DNA of 64,000 nt, from NCBI GenBank assembly GCA_036268055.1, contig DATAUW010000024.1, forward strand, positions 80,951 to 144,950. The letters are read 5' to 3'. Positions within the stretch are counted from its first letter, which is position 1, and every line of letters starts with the position of its first letter. Source of the DNA: Verrucomicrobiia bacterium (lineage in GTDB: Bacteria > Verrucomicrobiota > Verrucomicrobiia > Limisphaerales > Pedosphaeraceae). The translations under genes and the position numbers were made by a program. Of this stretch, positions 25,201 through 33,264 are shown one piece after another. Under the pieces are notes generated by a model. It ran no database searches, had not been told where the DNA came from, and saw only the letters and a list, made by a program, of their open reading frames with translations.

Positions 25201-26835
25201 ACCAATGCTGTCCTCTACATGATTAATGCCAACGGTCTTTCGTCGGCGGTCAACACGTTTAATCATGCGGCGCTGGCGTTTAGCGCGCCGGTTAGCATTG
25301 GCGGCGACCCGATTGATGGCGGCAGCGGTGTGCGCACCTTCCCGGGTTCGATTGACGATGTGGCTATCTTCAAACGCTCGCTGTCGCAAAGTGAGTTGCT
25401 CGGTCTCTATACCGCGGCTTCGGGAGTTTCGACATTTGCGCCGCAAATCTCAGTGAACCCAACCAATGTGACTGTCTATCAGGTGCAGACGGCGCAGTTC
25501 AGCATTCAGGCGACGGGAGTTCCAACGCCCAGTTATCAATGGCAGCAAGGCATCACCGGCAGCGGCGGTCCTTACACCAACATTAATAATAGCGGACAAT
25601 TCTCGGGCGCCAACTCACCTACCCTGACAATTAGCAATGTGGATTTCCCGAACGCGCTCGACTATATCGTCGTAGTATCGAATCCAGGTGGAACCGTAAT
25701 GAGCGCACCGGCGACGTTGAGCGTCTTGCAAACGAATGCTTCCGGCAATGTTACGCTCACTTCCAACGGCGTGCCAGTCATCGAAGTCCAGGGGCAGGAC
25801 TGGAACACTCTCGGTGTGTGGAGCGACGGTCAGGCGGTATCCAACTCCGCGGTTACTTCGCCGTTCGATACGTATGAAGTTCCGGTGAACGCCATTCTGC
25901 GCTCGCCGACGGCGGCGGCAGCCTTCCCCGGAAGAAGTTTAACCATTGATGGCAATGGAATTTTCGTCAGCGGCGCGGGAACAAATGTCGGTTCGAGCAC
26001 GGGCGAATTCCGCATCAAAGCGACGCCCATCACGGTTCCGAAACTCGTGATGAACGGCGGTCAGATTGACGAATCAGTGGGTGGTTCAGCGGGCGGACCG
26101 CCGACGCTAGCCCCAGTCGTGCTCAATGGTGAGATTGATATTCTTGCCAACACGCCATTCTATAATGACACAGGAAATGACGAAGGGCTTACGATCAACT
26201 CGCTCTTGACCGGAACTGGTAATGTAGAGTTCCGCGACCAGGGTTATTCGATCACCAACGGCAATACTATGAATATTGCCAACAGCGCCAATACTTACTC
26301 CGGCACCTGGGATGTCATTCAAGGCACGCTGCTCGGAACGGGAACGGGCGCGCTGGGAACTAATAACATCACCATCGGCACGACGGGCGCGCTGGAAACC
26401 ACCTATGACCTAAATGCTCCGCACGCGACCTTAATGGTTAATGGCAAGGTATTATTGCATCAGAATGATACTTTCCTGAACGTAGTGGTCGGGGGAACCA
26501 GTTTGGCGGCGGGCAATTATCCATTCGCTACGCTGGCGTCGTCCTTCCCGGATAACTTTCCGGCGAATTGGCCAATACAGACCGGTTCAACGATGACGAA
26601 TGCCTCGGGCAGCATTACGGTCCTTGTGGGATCCGGCCAGGCACGTCCGACGATCCATTCCAGCTTCGCCAACGGACAGATCGTGCTAAGTTGGAGCAAC
26701 GCGGGGTTGGGAATACTCCAAAGTGCGACAAATGCGGCTGGGCCGTGGGCGGTGGTGTCAGGCGCCACTTCGCCCTACACCAATTCCATCTCGACCAATA
26801 CGCCGCAGCTTTACTTCAGATTGCGCGCGCAATAA
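22288..26835 (+). CDS. Giant secreted LamG/Ig-like protein with two beta-strand modules
   Basis: 1515 residues from the ATG at 22288, which starts a signal peptide (TLFAATIALLMAAPLHA); the open frame begins 12 codons earlier without signal features. Domain order: Gly/Asn-rich module shared with the PEP-CTERM and GH2 proteins (about 24-340), Ig-like (346-430), LamG/concanavalin-type (about 440-690), Ig-like (695-795), second LamG (about 800-1045), Ig-like (1050-1145), a divergent second copy of the beta-strand module (about 1150-1445) and a C-terminal module ending YFRLRAQ. The two LamG-Ig units are clearly related (GPRP-S/A-DGFPNF, QWSFVAV, FxGSIDxVAIF), so the centre arose by duplication. 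No catalytic domain was recognised; likely a cell-surface or matrix carbohydrate-binding protein. Confidence 0.87.
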   Translation: MKIPFTKTLFAATIALLMAAPLHAANFTTALVQGTGTDWTAAIWTNATHTTAVSATASNTYEVLNAGAVAGLVRSPTSAGTPGAAVTFAGDSMQLDGSNGLAGASIRLKGPAGTTGASATPAYYSFGAVNGVILNGGFLANGDDDIGVITGNIRVIANSGIYGGQDPNTINTVQQAGGFRGFVFNGTLSGTGDLLFGNAVLGTLASGHGPYTNANFVFSGDGSSYSGNITVVMGWLQAASGNGFGKGNITIAGTSNVYVVGGSGTAAGPAQFDATVPFSTPGDLTIANTNSFLLLDNSMAFGAVTIDGISLTNGFAYTASEINALTGQTNVIDPTGTNEVTVGQLFQPPIVSAPGSELLLPGSVATFSVSASGSDQENLTYAWQKGGAPLNNNPPHITGATTPTLVITGVTSADVGNYSVAVTGVTTHLTTTSVAASLNTITPNTYQTALLGANPTAYYSLSETGDPTTGTLVCFDSLGAANGTYGTAVLDGVPGPRPADGFPNFSPTNDAATFVNGSGASAITLSALNLDTNAVTLSAWIYPTAPESGGRGIIFSRDAGTVAGLCYNTSQVNGDYQIAYNWGNDTNTFGFQSGLFAPQNQWSFVAVAVSATNATLYVVNSGGLQTATHVYPHAVQSFSGRTLIGGDSGDGGSGDGGSGSRGFNGSIDEVAIFNSTLTEPQLLAIYGSASGVSNFIPRISVQPLPAESFAGGSAAFTVTQTGGTTPLSYQWYKGNVPLVNGPTGSGSTIFGATSVDVNIATLIISNITSTDVGSYKVVVSNSVGTATGGPAALSLVSPSGEGYEAAVLTARPDYFYELNETADTSTGTAEAFDFEGGNNGTYGTGVEDGVAGPRPSDGFPNFFPTNNAAFFNNDTPASTITTPGWNLNGNNLTITAWINPSFSADTPFGIVVCRNGVSTGFGGLCFSATNAPGANHDLAYNWGDSPATTNWISGLDVPPGQWSFVAVSITPTNAVLYMINANGLSSAVNTFNHAALAFSAPVSIGGDPIDGGSGVRTFPGSIDDVAIFKRSLSQSELLGLYTAASGVSTFAPQISVNPTNVTVYQVQTAQFSIQATGVPTPSYQWQQGITGSGGPYTNINNSGQFSGANSPTLTISNVDFPNALDYIVVVSNPGGTVMSAPATLSVLQTNASGNVTLTSNGVPVIEVQGQDWNTLGVWSDGQAVSNSAVTSPFDTYEVPVNAILRSPTAAAAFPGRSLTIDGNGIFVSGAGTNVGSSTGEFRIKATPITVPKLVMNGGQIDESVGGSAGGPPTLAPVVLNGEIDILANTPFYNDTGNDEGLTINSLLTGTGNVEFRDQGYSITNGNTMNIANSANTYSGTWDVIQGTLLGTGTGALGTNNITIGTTGALETTYDLNAPHATLMVNGKVLLHQNDTFLNVVVGGTSLAAGNYPFATLASSFPDNFPANWPIQTGSTMTNASGSITVLVGSGQARPTIHSSFANGQIVLSWSNAGLGILQSATNAAGPWAVVSGATSPYTNSISTNTPQLYFRLRAQ
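24232..24261 (+). repeat. Exact 15-bp tandem duplication in LamG loop
   Basis: GGCGATGGCGGCAGC occurs twice head to tail (24232-24246 and 24247-24261), encoding GDGGS twice. The matching loop of the second LamG domain (IGGDPIDGGSG, about 25310) lacks the extra unit, which indicates a recent in-frame loop expansion. Confidence 0.8.
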
Positions 26836-26855
26836 ATCGCGCCGGCTAATTCCAC

Positions 26856-26890
26856 CGCCGCAATATCTCACTCATCGGGATATTGCGGCG
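26856..26890 (+). terminator. Hairpin terminator after the 1515-aa gene
   Basis: A perfect 12-bp stem, CGCCGCAATATC (26856-26867) and GATATTGCGGCG (26879-26890), around an 11-base loop begins 20 bases after the stop codon and is followed by TTCTT. It should end the upstream transcript. Confidence 0.7.
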
Positions 26891-26952
26891 TTCTTGCGTA
26901 CCTGTATCGAAAATCTTTGGCTTGCTCAGATGCAACCAATTTGATTTGTCAA

Positions 26953-26970
26953 GTCCCCGTCTTCGTGATT
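26953..26970. promoter_or_regulatory. Degenerate palindrome site before DUF5703 gene
   Basis: GTCCCCGTCTTCGTGATT matches the left half of the island palindrome (TCCCCGTTTTCGGGGA) well and the right half poorly. Its centre is 60 bases before the GTG start at 27022, the same distance as at 46917 and 33108, which supports it being a real weak site. Confidence 0.4.
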
Positions 26971-27021
26971 TGCACATTTTAGATTTTTATAAAATGATAG
27001 CTGGCGACCACCGGTCATATT

Positions 27022-30000
27022 GTGAAAGAGCAACGCACTCATTGTATCGTCGTTTTGGTTTTGCTGGTTAGTTTTCTGGCCTGCTGCGCAAGCGAGGCGG
27101 GCATTCTCCCGGCGGATGTTCTGTCTGAACTCAACAGCTATAATCTGAATTGGACAACGCCCAGCGCCAACGGTTCTCCCGGTTCCATGCCCATCGGCAA
27201 CGGCGATCTCACCGCCAATGTATGGGTTGAAAACAACGGCGGCGATCTGTTGATGTATATCGGCAAGTCTGACAGTCTCAGTGAAGGCACGCGGATTCTA
27301 AAGCTTGGCCGCGAGCGAATTCATTTTTCGCCGAATCCCTTTGCCACCGGCCAGCCCTTCAATCAAACGCTGGATTTTTATCACGGCGAAATTGATATCA
27401 CAGCGGGTCAGGCGGGCTCGCAAATTTCCCTGCGCATTTATGCGGATGCCAATCAACCGCTGATTCGCATCACGGCCAGCGGCCAGCAGAATTTCACGAT
27501 GTCCTGCTCGAATGAAATCTGGCGCACTTCAGCCCAGGGAACCACGAACGGAGACTCGGACAGTTTTCGCGGTGTGGCTGGCGCGACTCCGGCTCCCGTT
27601 GAGAGCGCCGATCAAACCGTGGCTCTCCCGGATCGTTTGGTATGGTACCACAAAAATACGAGTTCTTACTTTAATTCGATCTTCAAGGCGGAAAATCTTA
27701 ACGGACTGTCGGGCGGTTATAGCGACCCGTGGACCAACCGCATTTTTGGCGCGACGATTCTGGCCACAAATTTCAGCGTCGCAAATAATCAATTATTGCA
27801 ATCCGGCTTGGGCACAAACTTCCTGATTTCCATTTATCCATACACGACGCAGGCGGCGAATGAAGCCATTTGGCAAAGCCAGATGAATGCGCAGATAGCG
27901 GCGGCGGCATCCACTGACGAAGGCACAGCGCGGAACAATCATTACGCGTGGTGGGACGCTTTTTGGAATCGAAGCTGGATCTTCATCAGTGGCGACGCGA
28001 ATGCAACCAATGTGACTCGCGGTTATCTTGAACAACGCTTTCTTGACGCGTGCCAGGGTCGCGGGAAATTTCCGATCCACTTTAACGGCGGACTTTTTAC
28101 TTTCGATTACAACGGGCAAAATGCCGACTATCGAAACTGGGGACCGGGTTATTGGAACCAAAATACGCGGCTTTCTTACTGGCCGATGCTGGCGTCCGGT
28201 GATTTCGAGATGATGCTCCCGTTTTTCAACATCTATACGAATATGCTGCCGCTGCAAATGGCGGCGACGCAAAAATATTATGGCCATGCCGGCGCTTTTT
28301 TCCCGGAAACTTTCAATCTTTTTGGACTTTATTACGGCGATGATTGGGGTTGGAACAGCAGCACCGCGACGACCTGTGGCGATACTTACATCAAGTATCA
28401 TTACCAGGGCGGACTGGAAACCCTCGCGATGATGCTTAGCTATTATGATTACACGCAAGATAGCGCGTTCGCCACGAACTACCTCGTGCCGATCGCGACA
28501 CAAGCCATTCGCTTCTTTAATGATCACTGGTCAAAGGTGAATGGAAAACTTTTCTTCTATCCGGCCAATGCGTGTGAGATGTATTGGAGTTGTACCAATT
28601 CAGCCGATTATATCTCTGGCCTTAACTCAGATATTCAACGGTTGCTCTCACTGCCCGCTAATTTGACGACGCCCGCGTTGACGAACGAATGGAACAGTTG
28701 TTTGACGGCGTTGCCGCCATTGCCGATGGATTCAACGGGCACTTATGTGAAACCGGCGCAGACATACGGCGTCACGCGCAATTCCGAGAACCCCGAATGC
28801 TATTGTATTTTTCCGTATCGGCTTTTTGGATTGGGCACGTCGAATTTCAATGTTGGTTTGGCCACTTTTAATAACCGGACGGTGCAGAACTATAAATTCG
28901 ATTGGAGCCAGGACGTGATTGAAGAACCACTGGTTGGGTTGACCAGTGCGGCGCAGGCGGATGTCATCAATAATTTCAAAGACACAGATTCAGCGTGCCG
29001 GTTTCAGGCATTTTGGACTTCGCGAAATGATTATATTCCGTGCGAAGATACCGGAGGCGCGGCGCGAAGTGGCTTGGAATATATGCTTTTGCAATGCGTT
29101 GGGAATCAGATTCGCCCGTTGCCAGCGTGGCCGACGATGTGGAGCGTGGATTATAAGTTGTGCGCGCCGAGTAATACAACCGTTCGTCTGATTCTGACGA
29201 ACGGTGTTGTCTCACAACTAACCGTGTCTCCCGCCATTCGCACCAATGATCTGGTAGAGCCGACACCGGCGGCGCCTTCCAGCGTTACAGCCAAAGGCGG
29301 TTTCGGACAGGCGGGGATTTTCTGGACAGCTTCGACCGGCACGAGTGCCTATAATGTCAAGCGAGCGACGGTGAGTGGTGGCCCATACATTAACATAGCC
29401 ACGAATATAACCGGCTTGAGCTATATCAATACCGGCCTATCAAACGGAACAAATTATTATTACGTTATTTCGGCATTGAATCTTTGGGGAGAAAGCACCA
29501 ATTCGGGGGAAGTAACGATTACTCCGGGAACGAATGCAGCAGTGCGATTCGAGGGAGATTTGATTGTGAATCTTCCATCGCAAAATCTCACGCCGGGTTC
29601 AAAGGTTTGGACCAACCAGACCAGCAATGCCAAGGGTGTAGGGAATTTTACCAGCGTTGGCAATGCGAATCTCGATTTGGTTAATCTGACGTGGAACGGT
29701 CAAAGCGTTCGCACTCTATTCATTAATCAAAATGGAAACAACTCGGTTCAGTCTGCTTTAGTAAGCCCGACAGAAATTAATTCGAACAATCCAGTTTCAG
29801 TCGAAGCTTGGATCTACCCCGTGGACGTCAATCAAACCAGTTGTTACCTCAACTATGGAGATCAGGGCGGCAGCAGTTCGCCGATGAACGAGCGAGAGTT
29901 TGATTACGACACCGGCGGGCATGGTGTGATCTCGGGAAATTTTGGCAACCTGGACACCGGCTGGGCAACGACACCAACCGCAGCGGCCTGGCATTACATC

Positions 30001-30738
30001 GCGGTCACTTACGACGGCACGCGCATTCAGGGTTATATGGACGGGAATCTGGATGTGACTCGCACCATCGGCACACCCATCTCGACCGTTCAAACCGTCA
30101 TGCAAGTCGGTTCGGCGATCAATGGCACGAGCATGAATGGCGGCAACGATCCGTTTCATGGCTATATCGCCTGCGCGCGAGTGGAGAGCGGTTTGTTGAC
30201 GGCGGATGATATTACTGCAAATTATGTGCTCGGACCTTTGGGTACGGCGGCGGCCATCACGCCAGCGGGGTTGGCGGCCGCGGCGGGTGATGGTCAAGTA
30301 AAACTCTCCTGGAACGCTTCTGCCAATGCTACTGGTTATTACCTTCGGCGCTCGAATGCTGCCAATGGCACTTATACTGTCATCGCAACGAATTTAAGTT
30401 CGTTGAGCTTCACCAATACCGGTTTGAGTAATGGAGCAATCTATTATTTCACAATATCAGCCACAAACTCCGCCGGGGAAAGCAGTGTTTCAATTCCGGT
30501 TAGCGCCCAACCAGTTTCGATGATTCCACCGCAGTTGAGTGCAAGCGTTAGCACTGGCCAGATACAATTCAACTGGCCGCTGAATAACGTGGGTTGGATA
30601 TTGCAAGCGCAAACCAATTTGGCTGGTTCAGGTATTACCGCGAATTGGACGATCGTTGCCGCCTCACAGTTGACGAATCAAATAGCGATTCCGATTACGA
30701 CTAATGGCAATGTCTTTTTCCGTTTAGTTTATCCGTGA
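27022..30738 (+). CDS. Secreted DUF5703 (GH95-like) glycosidase with Fn3-LamG-Fn3 tail
   Basis: 1238 residues from a GTG start; a signal peptide follows directly (IVVLVLLVSFLACCAS, with a possible lipobox-like LACC-A). Residues about 30-750 match the DUF5703/GH95-like (alpha/alpha)6-barrel architecture: SMPIGNGDLTANVW near the start and the NWGPGYWNQNTRLSYWPML segment in the barrel. A paralogue lies at 41757. The tail is Fn3 (about 755-835), a LamG module starting VRFEGDLIVNL (842-1075), Fn3 (about 1078-1165) and the C-terminal module ending FFRLVYP. Family relatives act on fucose- or galactose-containing glycans, but DUF5703 itself has no firmly assigned activity, so substrate is left open. 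Confidence 0.82.
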   Translation: MKEQRTHCIVVLVLLVSFLACCASEAGILPADVLSELNSYNLNWTTPSANGSPGSMPIGNGDLTANVWVENNGGDLLMYIGKSDSLSEGTRILKLGRERIHFSPNPFATGQPFNQTLDFYHGEIDITAGQAGSQISLRIYADANQPLIRITASGQQNFTMSCSNEIWRTSAQGTTNGDSDSFRGVAGATPAPVESADQTVALPDRLVWYHKNTSSYFNSIFKAENLNGLSGGYSDPWTNRIFGATILATNFSVANNQLLQSGLGTNFLISIYPYTTQAANEAIWQSQMNAQIAAAASTDEGTARNNHYAWWDAFWNRSWIFISGDANATNVTRGYLEQRFLDACQGRGKFPIHFNGGLFTFDYNGQNADYRNWGPGYWNQNTRLSYWPMLASGDFEMMLPFFNIYTNMLPLQMAATQKYYGHAGAFFPETFNLFGLYYGDDWGWNSSTATTCGDTYIKYHYQGGLETLAMMLSYYDYTQDSAFATNYLVPIATQAIRFFNDHWSKVNGKLFFYPANACEMYWSCTNSADYISGLNSDIQRLLSLPANLTTPALTNEWNSCLTALPPLPMDSTGTYVKPAQTYGVTRNSENPECYCIFPYRLFGLGTSNFNVGLATFNNRTVQNYKFDWSQDVIEEPLVGLTSAAQADVINNFKDTDSACRFQAFWTSRNDYIPCEDTGGAARSGLEYMLLQCVGNQIRPLPAWPTMWSVDYKLCAPSNTTVRLILTNGVVSQLTVSPAIRTNDLVEPTPAAPSSVTAKGGFGQAGIFWTASTGTSAYNVKRATVSGGPYINIATNITGLSYINTGLSNGTNYYYVISALNLWGESTNSGEVTITPGTNAAVRFEGDLIVNLPSQNLTPGSKVWTNQTSNAKGVGNFTSVGNANLDLVNLTWNGQSVRTLFINQNGNNSVQSALVSPTEINSNNPVSVEAWIYPVDVNQTSCYLNYGDQGGSSSPMNEREFDYDTGGHGVISGNFGNLDTGWATTPTAAAWHYIAVTYDGTRIQGYMDGNLDVTRTIGTPISTVQTVMQVGSAINGTSMNGGNDPFHGYIACARVESGLLTADDITANYVLGPLGTAAAITPAGLAAAAGDGQVKLSWNASANATGYYLRRSNAANGTYTVIATNLSSLSFTNTGLSNGAIYYFTISATNSAGESSVSIPVSAQPVSMIPPQLSASVSTGQIQFNWPLNNVGWILQAQTNLAGSGITANWTIVAASQLTNQIAIPITTNGNVFFRLVYP

Positions 30739-30771
30739 GAATCTCTTGATAGTCAGGTCACTGATAATTGA

Positions 30772-33045
30772 TCACCGGTTCGCGCCTTGGCTCAATTTGA
30801 AATGACTGGTCATTCCGCCGTTTGAACTTCCGCCGACCATCATTACGTATTCGCCGGGTTCGACTTTCCATTCACGGCTTGCGTCCCAAATCGCTAGGTC
30901 GGATTGTTTGATATGCAATTCAACGCGGCGCGATTCGCCTGCTTGCAGATGCACGCGGGAAAAGGCTTTCAACTCCTTCACCGGCGTGGCTACCGGCGCG
31001 ACCGTGAGCCGCACATAGGCTTGCGCGACTTCATCGCCGTCACGCGTGCCGGTATTTTTTAGATCGAATGACACAATTAGGTCGTCGGTCGAACTGGACG
31101 GGGTGGTTACTTTTAAGTTGTCATACTTGAAGGTGGTGTAACTCAAGCCGTGTCCAAAAACAAATTGTGGCGCATCGTTTCCATCCACATAACCATTTCC
31201 CTTGGACGGAAAATGATTGTAGTAAACAGGCAGTTGGCCAATGCGTTTGGGGAAGGAAACGGACAAGCGACCAGCGGGATTGTTATCGCCGAATAATGTC
31301 TCAACAATAGCGCGGCCACCCAGTTCACCGGCGTACCAGGTTTCAAGAATCGCGGGCACATGTTCGGCGGCCCAGGGAATGGTCAACGCGCGCCCATTCT
31401 GCAAAACCAATACGACGGGCACACCGGTTTTTACGACGGCTTCGAGCAAGGCTTCCTGATTTCCCGGCAATCCGATTTCGGAACGATCAAAGCCTTCGCC
31501 CGAGATTCCTTTCTTTTCGCCGAGGCCAAGGATGATGACTTCCGCCCCGCGGGCATTGGTGACTGCGGCTTCGATGTCTTCGCCGTCCGCAAAAGTCACT
31601 TGAGTTTGGGACGAAACTTTTTTCCGAAGTTCGTTTAACATGCCGTGCTCGCGGCCATCGGTGGATTCATCGGCGTAATCGCCGAGCCGCGCCCAATCGG
31701 CGTTCGGCCCGATGACCGCGATGTGTTGCAAATTGGTTTTGAGCGGGAGTAATTGATTTTGATTTTTGAGCAGGCACATGGATTGACGCGCGACTTCGAG
31801 AGAAAGGTCCAAATGTTCCGGTGAGCGGCGCACTTTGGCATCCAGGGATTCGTCAATGAACGGATGATCAAAAAGGCCGAGCAAAAGTTTCACCCGCAGA
31901 ATGCGCGAGACGGCGGCATCCAATGTGGCCGCCGAAATCTGCCCGTTCTTCACGCCCTCGATGATTCCGCCTTCCCAGACATCGTGATCGAAATCGAAAA
32001 ACTGCATATCCACGCCGGAATTGAGCGTGAGCCAAACAGCTTCGCGCGGCGAAGCCACGACATGATGCGTGTCATACAACCGGCGAATCGCGCCGAGGTC
32101 GGACAACACGAAGCCCTTGAAACCCCATTCGCCGCGCAAGACGGTGTTCAGCAGCCAGGGATTTCCCGTGCAAGGCACGCCATCAATATCATGATACGCG
32201 GCCATCACCGCGAGCGCGCCGCCTTCGCGAAAAACGGGCTCGAAGGATTTCAACATAATCGTGCGCACTTCACGTTCACCGGCGTGAACGGGCGAACTGT
32301 TCAAACCGCTTTCCGGCGAACCGTGCGCGGCGAAATGTTTGGGCTCGGCGATGACGTTGTGGTCGGTGGCGAGAGAATCACCTTGCATGCCGCGCACGTA
32401 GGCGAGGCCGATTTGACCGCTCAAAAATGGATCTTCACCAAAGTCCTCCTCCACGCGGCCCCAGCGGGGATCGCGAGCGATGTCGAGCACCGGACCGAGA
32501 ATCATATCCACGCCGTTCGCACGCGCTTCCGCCGCGATGGCCGCGCCAATTTTTTCGGCAAGAGCAGGATTCCAAGTGGTGGCGAGATTCACACTGTGGG
32601 GAAAGACGGTTTCGTTTTCGCCCATGTAACCGTGCAAGCCTTCCTCGATGAACAGCGCGGGAATGTGCCAGCGATTGTGTTCGATGACCCACGCCTGCAT
32701 TTGATTATAAAGCTTCGCGTGCGGATAGGCGTCGTGGATGGAACCCACGCCAAGATTGCCGAGGATTTTTTCACCGACTTGCGGGCGAAAATCGGCATCC
32801 GCTTTGGCGTGCGTGCGGTCGAATTTTTGATCAGCGTCGAGCAAACTGTCCGAGCCGGAAAACATGTCCAACTGGCGGGCTTTTTCTTCGAGACTCATGC
32901 GTCCAAGCAGGTCTTTGATACGTTCTTCCACTGGGACATCGGCGCGTTGATACAGGAAGTTCGTGCCAGTGGTTTGAGCCGGCATAGTCAAAGCGCTGGA
33001 AATCAAAACCAACCCCGGCAAAACGAATGGGCAAAATTTCATCAT
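30772..33045 (-). CDS. Secreted GH3 beta-glucosidase-type hydrolase
   Basis: 757 residues from the ATG at 33045 (a second ATG follows immediately), where a signal peptide begins (FVLPGLVLISSALTMPAQ). The open frame extends upstream across two palindromes that look regulatory, so the longer start is rejected. GH3 N-terminal domain features: IPALFIEEGLHGY, GPVLDIARDPRWGRVEEDFGED, KHFAAHG, and the nucleophile D316 in GFVLSDLGAIR (Trp is more usual than Leu after SD). The GH3 C-domain follows (LLKNQNQLLPL; VILGLGEKKGISGEG), then an Fn3-like C-terminal domain. It should cleave beta-glucosides or related xylosides in the periplasm. It is divergent from the lamin-tail/CotH gene and shares its control region. 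Confidence 0.93.
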   Translation of the reverse strand: MMKFCPFVLPGLVLISSALTMPAQTTGTNFLYQRADVPVEERIKDLLGRMSLEEKARQLDMFSGSDSLLDADQKFDRTHAKADADFRPQVGEKILGNLGVGSIHDAYPHAKLYNQMQAWVIEHNRWHIPALFIEEGLHGYMGENETVFPHSVNLATTWNPALAEKIGAAIAAEARANGVDMILGPVLDIARDPRWGRVEEDFGEDPFLSGQIGLAYVRGMQGDSLATDHNVIAEPKHFAAHGSPESGLNSSPVHAGEREVRTIMLKSFEPVFREGGALAVMAAYHDIDGVPCTGNPWLLNTVLRGEWGFKGFVLSDLGAIRRLYDTHHVVASPREAVWLTLNSGVDMQFFDFDHDVWEGGIIEGVKNGQISAATLDAAVSRILRVKLLLGLFDHPFIDESLDAKVRRSPEHLDLSLEVARQSMCLLKNQNQLLPLKTNLQHIAVIGPNADWARLGDYADESTDGREHGMLNELRKKVSSQTQVTFADGEDIEAAVTNARGAEVIILGLGEKKGISGEGFDRSEIGLPGNQEALLEAVVKTGVPVVLVLQNGRALTIPWAAEHVPAILETWYAGELGGRAIVETLFGDNNPAGRLSVSFPKRIGQLPVYYNHFPSKGNGYVDGNDAPQFVFGHGLSYTTFKYDNLKVTTPSSSTDDLIVSFDLKNTGTRDGDEVAQAYVRLTVAPVATPVKELKAFSRVHLQAGESRRVELHIKQSDLAIWDASREWKVEPGEYVMMVGGSSNGGMTSHFKLSQGANR

Positions 33046-33098
33046 ATATTTTTGGGCATGCGTGAGAGGCACACTAACCAACTGGCGAGCCCGAGCCC

Positions 33099-33116
33099 AT
33101 CCCCGAAAGCGGGGAT
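33099..33116. promoter_or_regulatory. Perfect island palindrome, copy 3
   Basis: ATCCCCGAAAGCGGGGAT: perfect six-base arms ATCCCC/GGGGAT around GAAAGC. Its centre is 62 bases before the GH3 start and it is one of a pair 29 bp apart centre to centre. Confidence 0.7.
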
Positions 33117-33127
33117 AAATAAAGGTC

Positions 33128-33145
33128 ATCCCCTAAAATGGGGAT
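33128..33145. promoter_or_regulatory. Perfect island palindrome, copy 4
   Basis: ATCCCCTAAAATGGGGAT, extended by C/G to 20 bp. It is paired with copy 3 between the divergent GH3 and lamin-tail/CotH genes and centred 128 bases before the latter's start. Confidence 0.7.
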
Positions 33146-33264
33146 GCCAGAAAGGCTTGCATGTGCTATGTTTGCGCTACAAATGATTCACCTTTCCGGA
33201 TTTGCAACCACGCATCTTTGCGCTCGCGTGGTTTTTGCATTGAAGGCAATGTAAAAGAAAGCCG

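Noticed and set aside
24360..25450. Repeated segments considered as CRISPR or transposon repeats
   Set aside because: The repeats are diverged protein-domain duplications in one reading frame, not short direct repeats with spacers; no transposase or cas gene was found.
31864..33186. Open frame of 440 codons on the plus strand opposite the GH3 gene
   Set aside because: It lies fully antisense to a clear GH3 enzyme, has no family motifs and runs through the two palindromes of the divergent promoter.
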